48,836 nucleotides of DNA from Phaeoceros laevis (lineage: Eukaryota > Anthocerotophyta > Anthocerotopsida > Notothyladales), in contig JBNGIQ010009037.1 in the NCBI GenBank assembly GCA_049999765.1, forward strand, positions 1 through 48,836, read 5' to 3'. The notes under the pieces are model-generated. The model did no database searches, was not told where the DNA came from, and was given only the letters and a program-made list of their open reading frames with translations. How positions within the stretch are numbered: the first letter of the stretch is position 1; each line of letters starts with the position of its first letter. A program made the position numbers and the translations under genes. This document shows positions 46,230 to 48,836 of this stretch, one piece after another.

Positions 46230-46762
46230 TTAATTACCCGTAATAACGGTTGTCCCAACTGTATTAAACTGGCGGTTGCTGCTAACGACGGCAGTCTTGA
46301 GGCAGCAAGTGCGTAGCGAAGGGTTGATGGATTCGCCCCAAAGGAAAGCTACGCAGTTTGCAGTGTTGAAACACTGCTCAGCACAATCGTAAATTCTGAC
46401 AACGTTGTAGAGGCAGTTGCCGATGTCGTTTCCTGGGTAGTCCACATTTGGGAGAACCGAACAGCCATAGCTGTCACTGAAACCTGCTCAGCTTGTCACA
46501 CCACAAGGATCATATACAGGATTCAGCCATGGTCATGAGCACCTCTGAAGACCTATGCATATATACAAGTGCGATCACGAGGTCCAACTATCTACCAGGC
46601 ATTCAAAGCAAAAGATGAAATGTGAAGAAAGCCTTCATTGGCAAAATGCTCCAGATTGATGAACAGAAGGCACCGGAGCTTGCTAGCAAGTATATGGTAC
46701 TCACCAATTGCAAGAATGAAAGCGAGCAGCAGAACATTGAATACGATCTTTGCTGAAGCCAT
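46230..46762 (-). CDS. Small secreted single PAN/Apple-domain protein (intact copy D)
   Basis: Two exons on the minus strand, 46762-46705 and 46483-46230, encode 103 residues. Exon 1 is a signal peptide (MASAKIVFNVLLLAFILAIG) and ends at a gtgagt donor in phase 1; the 221-nt intron ends cag. The mature protein is one PAN/Apple-type domain: GCSVLPNVDYPGNDIGNC, YDCAEQCFNTANCVAFLW, then TCCLKTAVVSSNR, with cysteines at 27, 43, 53, 57, 63, 79 and 80. PAN domains bind protein or sugar ligands; in plants they are mostly known as one part of G-type lectin receptor kinases. Here the domain stands alone, so an apoplastic ligand-binding role is only inferred. Seven cysteines leave one unpaired. The same two-exon plan with the same 58-nt first exon occurs in copy A, and related relics lie at 39.0, 43.9 and 47.6 kb. 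Confidence 0.8.
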
Positions 46763-46871
46763 GAGCAAGGCTCTTGAGCTGATGATTCAATTGTCAATGA
46801 AAGGGGGGGCAGCTCCTGATATGGTTATTCGAGTGCAAGCTCGCTATGGAACAACTGTGGCCTTGAGCATA

Positions 46872-46885
46872 CGTTTATACTTGCT
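46872..46885 (-). promoter_or_regulatory. Possible TATA box of the intact PAN gene
   Basis: On the minus strand the sequence aagtataaacgtat lies about 110-120 nt upstream of the ATG at 46762, the usual distance for a TATA box plus short leader. Evidence is the word and its position only. Confidence 0.3.
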
Positions 46886-46908
46886 ACATTGTGCTTCACC
46901 ACCACTAT

Positions 46909-46938
46909 CTCGTGGTCCTTCGTCGGAAGGACCACGAG
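46909..46938. repeat. Perfect hairpin, 13-bp arms and 4-nt loop
   Basis: ctcgtggtccttc is followed by gtcg and then by its exact reverse complement. It lies about 150-175 nt upstream of the ATG of the intact PAN gene, just beyond its presumed TATA box. Confidence 0.9.
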
Positions 46939-47445
46939 GTATCCCTCGTGTTGCGGGAAAGTTCTCGGGAAGACCATCTCTCAGTACTAGTTGACACGAT
47001 TAGAACCGTTGGATCGGGTACAAGCTAGCTAGCTCAAGCTCAGACTAGTAGTCTGATCATGAGCTCAAGGTACAAGGCCAGCTCAGTTGTTCACCAGGAT
47101 TCGGCAAAACGCAGTAAGCTCTTTATACATATGTACAGCTGCACCTTCAGCAATGAATCTCACCTACAGACCTCTGAATGATGGCCTCCGAAAGGGAGAA
47201 ATCAGGTGAAGTTGCAAGCGCAGTGGCCTTTCAGACTAACTGTTTATTAGTGACGGTTGCGCCAGTAGCTCTTTTGTCAGGAAATCGCATCTCGTCTGCG
47301 GACCAAAAAATTTAAAAAAATATCGCATCTCGTCGTTGGGCACAGAGGAGGGAGTTCTTAATTGTTTTCTTTGTGGGAGTGTCAACCATGGGACAGGCAT
47401 ATCTCAGTCATCAGTGTACCTGTAGGGCCCTCCTATCTTCCCAGA

Positions 47446-48045
47446 CTAGCACCAAGTTGACAAAACTGAGGTCTCCTTAGAGGCCTGCCAGATTGGAACT
47501 TTGTTGACGAATGCAATGCTAGGAGTGCTCACGCGCATAACGGAGCTATCACTGTAGATGTACGTTTCCTCAAGTGGAGAAAGCCGTGCCCAGCTTATGC
47601 AGTGGTGGAAGATTCCATGTACTTGCTTAGCAACTTCAGCTTGCAATGGGTAAGGATTATAGCAAGTGTTGTAATGTTCACTGTTCTGCAGGCACATCCA
47701 TGGATGTTGGCGGCGTTGGTGAGACAGCCTTCGATGATGTCGTTCCCTGGGAAATTCACTTGTGACAGCTCCGTGCAGACACTACCGCCCCGGGGGTTTG
47801 AGGCTGATTACACATACATGCGTTGACACAAGCTCATGCGTAAGTGCTGGTCATTATGCAGATTTGAGTACTGATCCTAGGATTGCTTACCGAAAGGATC
47901 CAGACCAGCAAGCAGCATGCGCAGAAACCAACTTCCTGAGTTGGCTATAAACCAACTTGGTTTCCTGAGCTGGCAGAAACCAACTTCCTGAGCTAGCTGC
48001 TCAGCAACATGCAAGCACGAAAGCAAGCAGCAGCACTGAGCACGC
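47446..48045 (-). pseudogene. PAN/Apple-domain gene, copy C (decayed)
   Basis: On the minus strand a signal-peptide-like remnant SVLLLLAFVLAC is readable at about 48045-48003, resembling the FNVLLLAFILAIG of the intact gene. Exon 2 begins at about 47800 with VCTELSQVNFPGNDIIEGCL and TNAANIHGC, after which similarity stops at about 47690. The frame then changes, and a long unrelated frame (about 83 codons to 47446) follows. The exons cannot be joined into a PAN domain. Between the two parts, the word cagaaaccaacttcctgag occurs twice (about 47921-47939 and 47973-47991). Confidence 0.65.
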
Positions 48046-48048
48046 TCT

Positions 48049-48064
48049 AGATCTTCGAAGATCT
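48049..48064. repeat. Perfect 16-bp palindrome
   Basis: agatcttcgaagatct is its own reverse complement. It lies just upstream of the decayed signal-peptide exon of PAN copy C. No function is evident. Confidence 0.85.
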
Positions 48065-48326
48065 TTCAGTAAAGAAAGGTTCTGGACCAGGGCTCGGGTA
48101 CTCTTTTACGTGTACCAGCCAAAAGCCGGGAAATCCTAGACTAGACCGGCGCAATGCTGGCAAAATACATTAGTAAATATGTTTGCTGGTGTTTGGTAAA
48201 CCCAACCGGCATAATGCTGTCTCGAGGGCAACAGGATCAGCTTGCCAAATGTGTACGTACTTCTCTACTAACCTACCCGGGCCCTATTAGTGTACGTAAC
48301 GGCGCTTCCTCGACATAGCGCGGGGG

Positions 48327-48383
48327 CTCGGACATTATGCCCACCCTGTGCGCTCCTCGGACATTATGCCCACCCTCTGCGCT
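48327..48383. repeat. 29-nt tandem duplication
   Basis: The 28-nt word beginning ctcggacattatgcccaccc occurs at 48327-48354 and 48356-48383 with one difference. Related acataat words (gacataat, agataat, aacataat) recur at 48425-48500. Confidence 0.8.
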
Positions 48384-48654
48384 GGCGAAACAGGCACAAG
48401 TCAGCCCTACTTACCCTCGTGTGCCCGTGAGATAATGACGCTGCCCTTGACATAATGTGGCTGCCCGAGACATAATCACGCGAGACCTAAACATAATCAG
48501 TTTCGCCTCGGGTGGGCACAATGTCCTCGCCCTCCATGTCTCGAAAGCGCCGGTCACGTAAGTTAATGGCCAGCTAGTAGCTACCGCACAGCCATTAACA
48601 TATACATATTACACATACTTAAAGGAAACCGGCTTGTTATAAAGCCCGCGCTCG

Positions 48655-48832
48655 CCCCGGGATTATGAGCGTAATCCCGCTCCTTTATGGAGATTAGCAC
48701 CGGGTAGCACATTACTACCAACGCCGGGTAGCACATTGCAACGCCGGGTAGCACATTATGCCTGCAAGTCGCGGGATTACTGCAAGTCGCGGGATTACTG
48801 CAAGTCGCGTGATTACGCTCATAATCTCGGGG
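48655..48832. mobile_element. Inverted-repeat element enclosing tandem repeats (possible MITE-like or foldback element)
   Basis: The 26 nt at 48655-48680 (containing gattatgagcgtaatc) reappear as reverse complement at 48807-48832 with 24 of 26 matches. Inside lie three copies of a ccgggtagcacatt word (about 48700-48757) and three 18-nt units ctgcaagtcgcgggatta starting at 48762, 48780 and 48798. The whole is about 178 bp, close to the window end, so more repeats may follow. Terminal inverted repeats suggest a foldback or MITE-like element, but I see no target-site duplication and the left arm is itself partly palindromic (gggatta...taatccc). Confidence 0.5.
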
Positions 48833-48836
48833 CTCG

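Noticed and set aside
48300-48836. CRISPR-like array
   Set aside because: Repeats are short, directly abutting and without unique spacers, and the window is a plant nuclear genome.

Overview
The window is nuclear DNA of a land plant. Most genes carry several short GT-AG introns (roughly 60-280 nt), the coding parts have balanced base composition, and the families are plant ones: AUX1/LAX auxin carriers, proton-pump-interactor-like protein, SBH sphingoid hydroxylase, PECT1, ROF-type FKBP and PPR-DYW editing proteins. A metazoan-type (START-like) phosphatidylinositol transfer protein, a TORNADO1-like ROCO gene and many PPR-DYW relics, together with very compact introns, make me favour a non-seed plant (bryophyte or lycophyte). 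I cannot name the species from sequence alone.

Layout. 0.06-21.9 kb: three complete AUX1/LAX genes on the + strand (56-2396, 11427-13421, 19722-21860) and a fourth, decayed LAX fragment (about 17980-18310). Between them lie an intronless PITP gene (4550-3159, -), an intronless Cgr1-family nucleolar gene (7705-7142, -) divergent from an F-box gene (7956-9284, +), an NHP2-like H/ACA snoRNP gene (10775-10036, -), and an LRR-Roc (ROCO) gene broken by frameshifts (14416-17741, +). 23.2-33.7 kb is a compact run of + strand housekeeping genes: SBH sphinganine C4-hydroxylase, PECT1 ethanolamine-phosphate cytidylyltransferase, a three-FKBP-domain/TPR immunophilin, and ribosomal protein S9. 33.8-48.8 kb is a different landscape: one AT-rich intronless proton-pump-interactor-like gene (38153-36858, -) in a field of relics of LRR, PPR and PPR-DYW genes, plus a family of very small secreted PAN/Apple-domain genes of which one (46762-46230, -) is intact and at least four copies are decayed. 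Nested segmental duplications tie this field together. The window ends in a repeat-rich stretch with a 26-nt inverted repeat enclosing short tandem repeats.

How the genes relate. The LAX copies would import auxin at the plasma membrane and appear to have arisen by local duplication with one intron difference. Three genes (Cgr1, NHP2, RPS9) serve ribosome production, and two of them have telomere-like (AAACCCTA) boxes just upstream of the start codon, as is known for plant ribosome-biogenesis genes. SBH, PECT1 and PITP all act on membrane lipids, but I see no sign that they are co-regulated. The PAN-domain cluster is the best candidate for something little described. All exon boundaries were inferred by eye from splice consensus, reading frame and remembered family alignments; no search was run.
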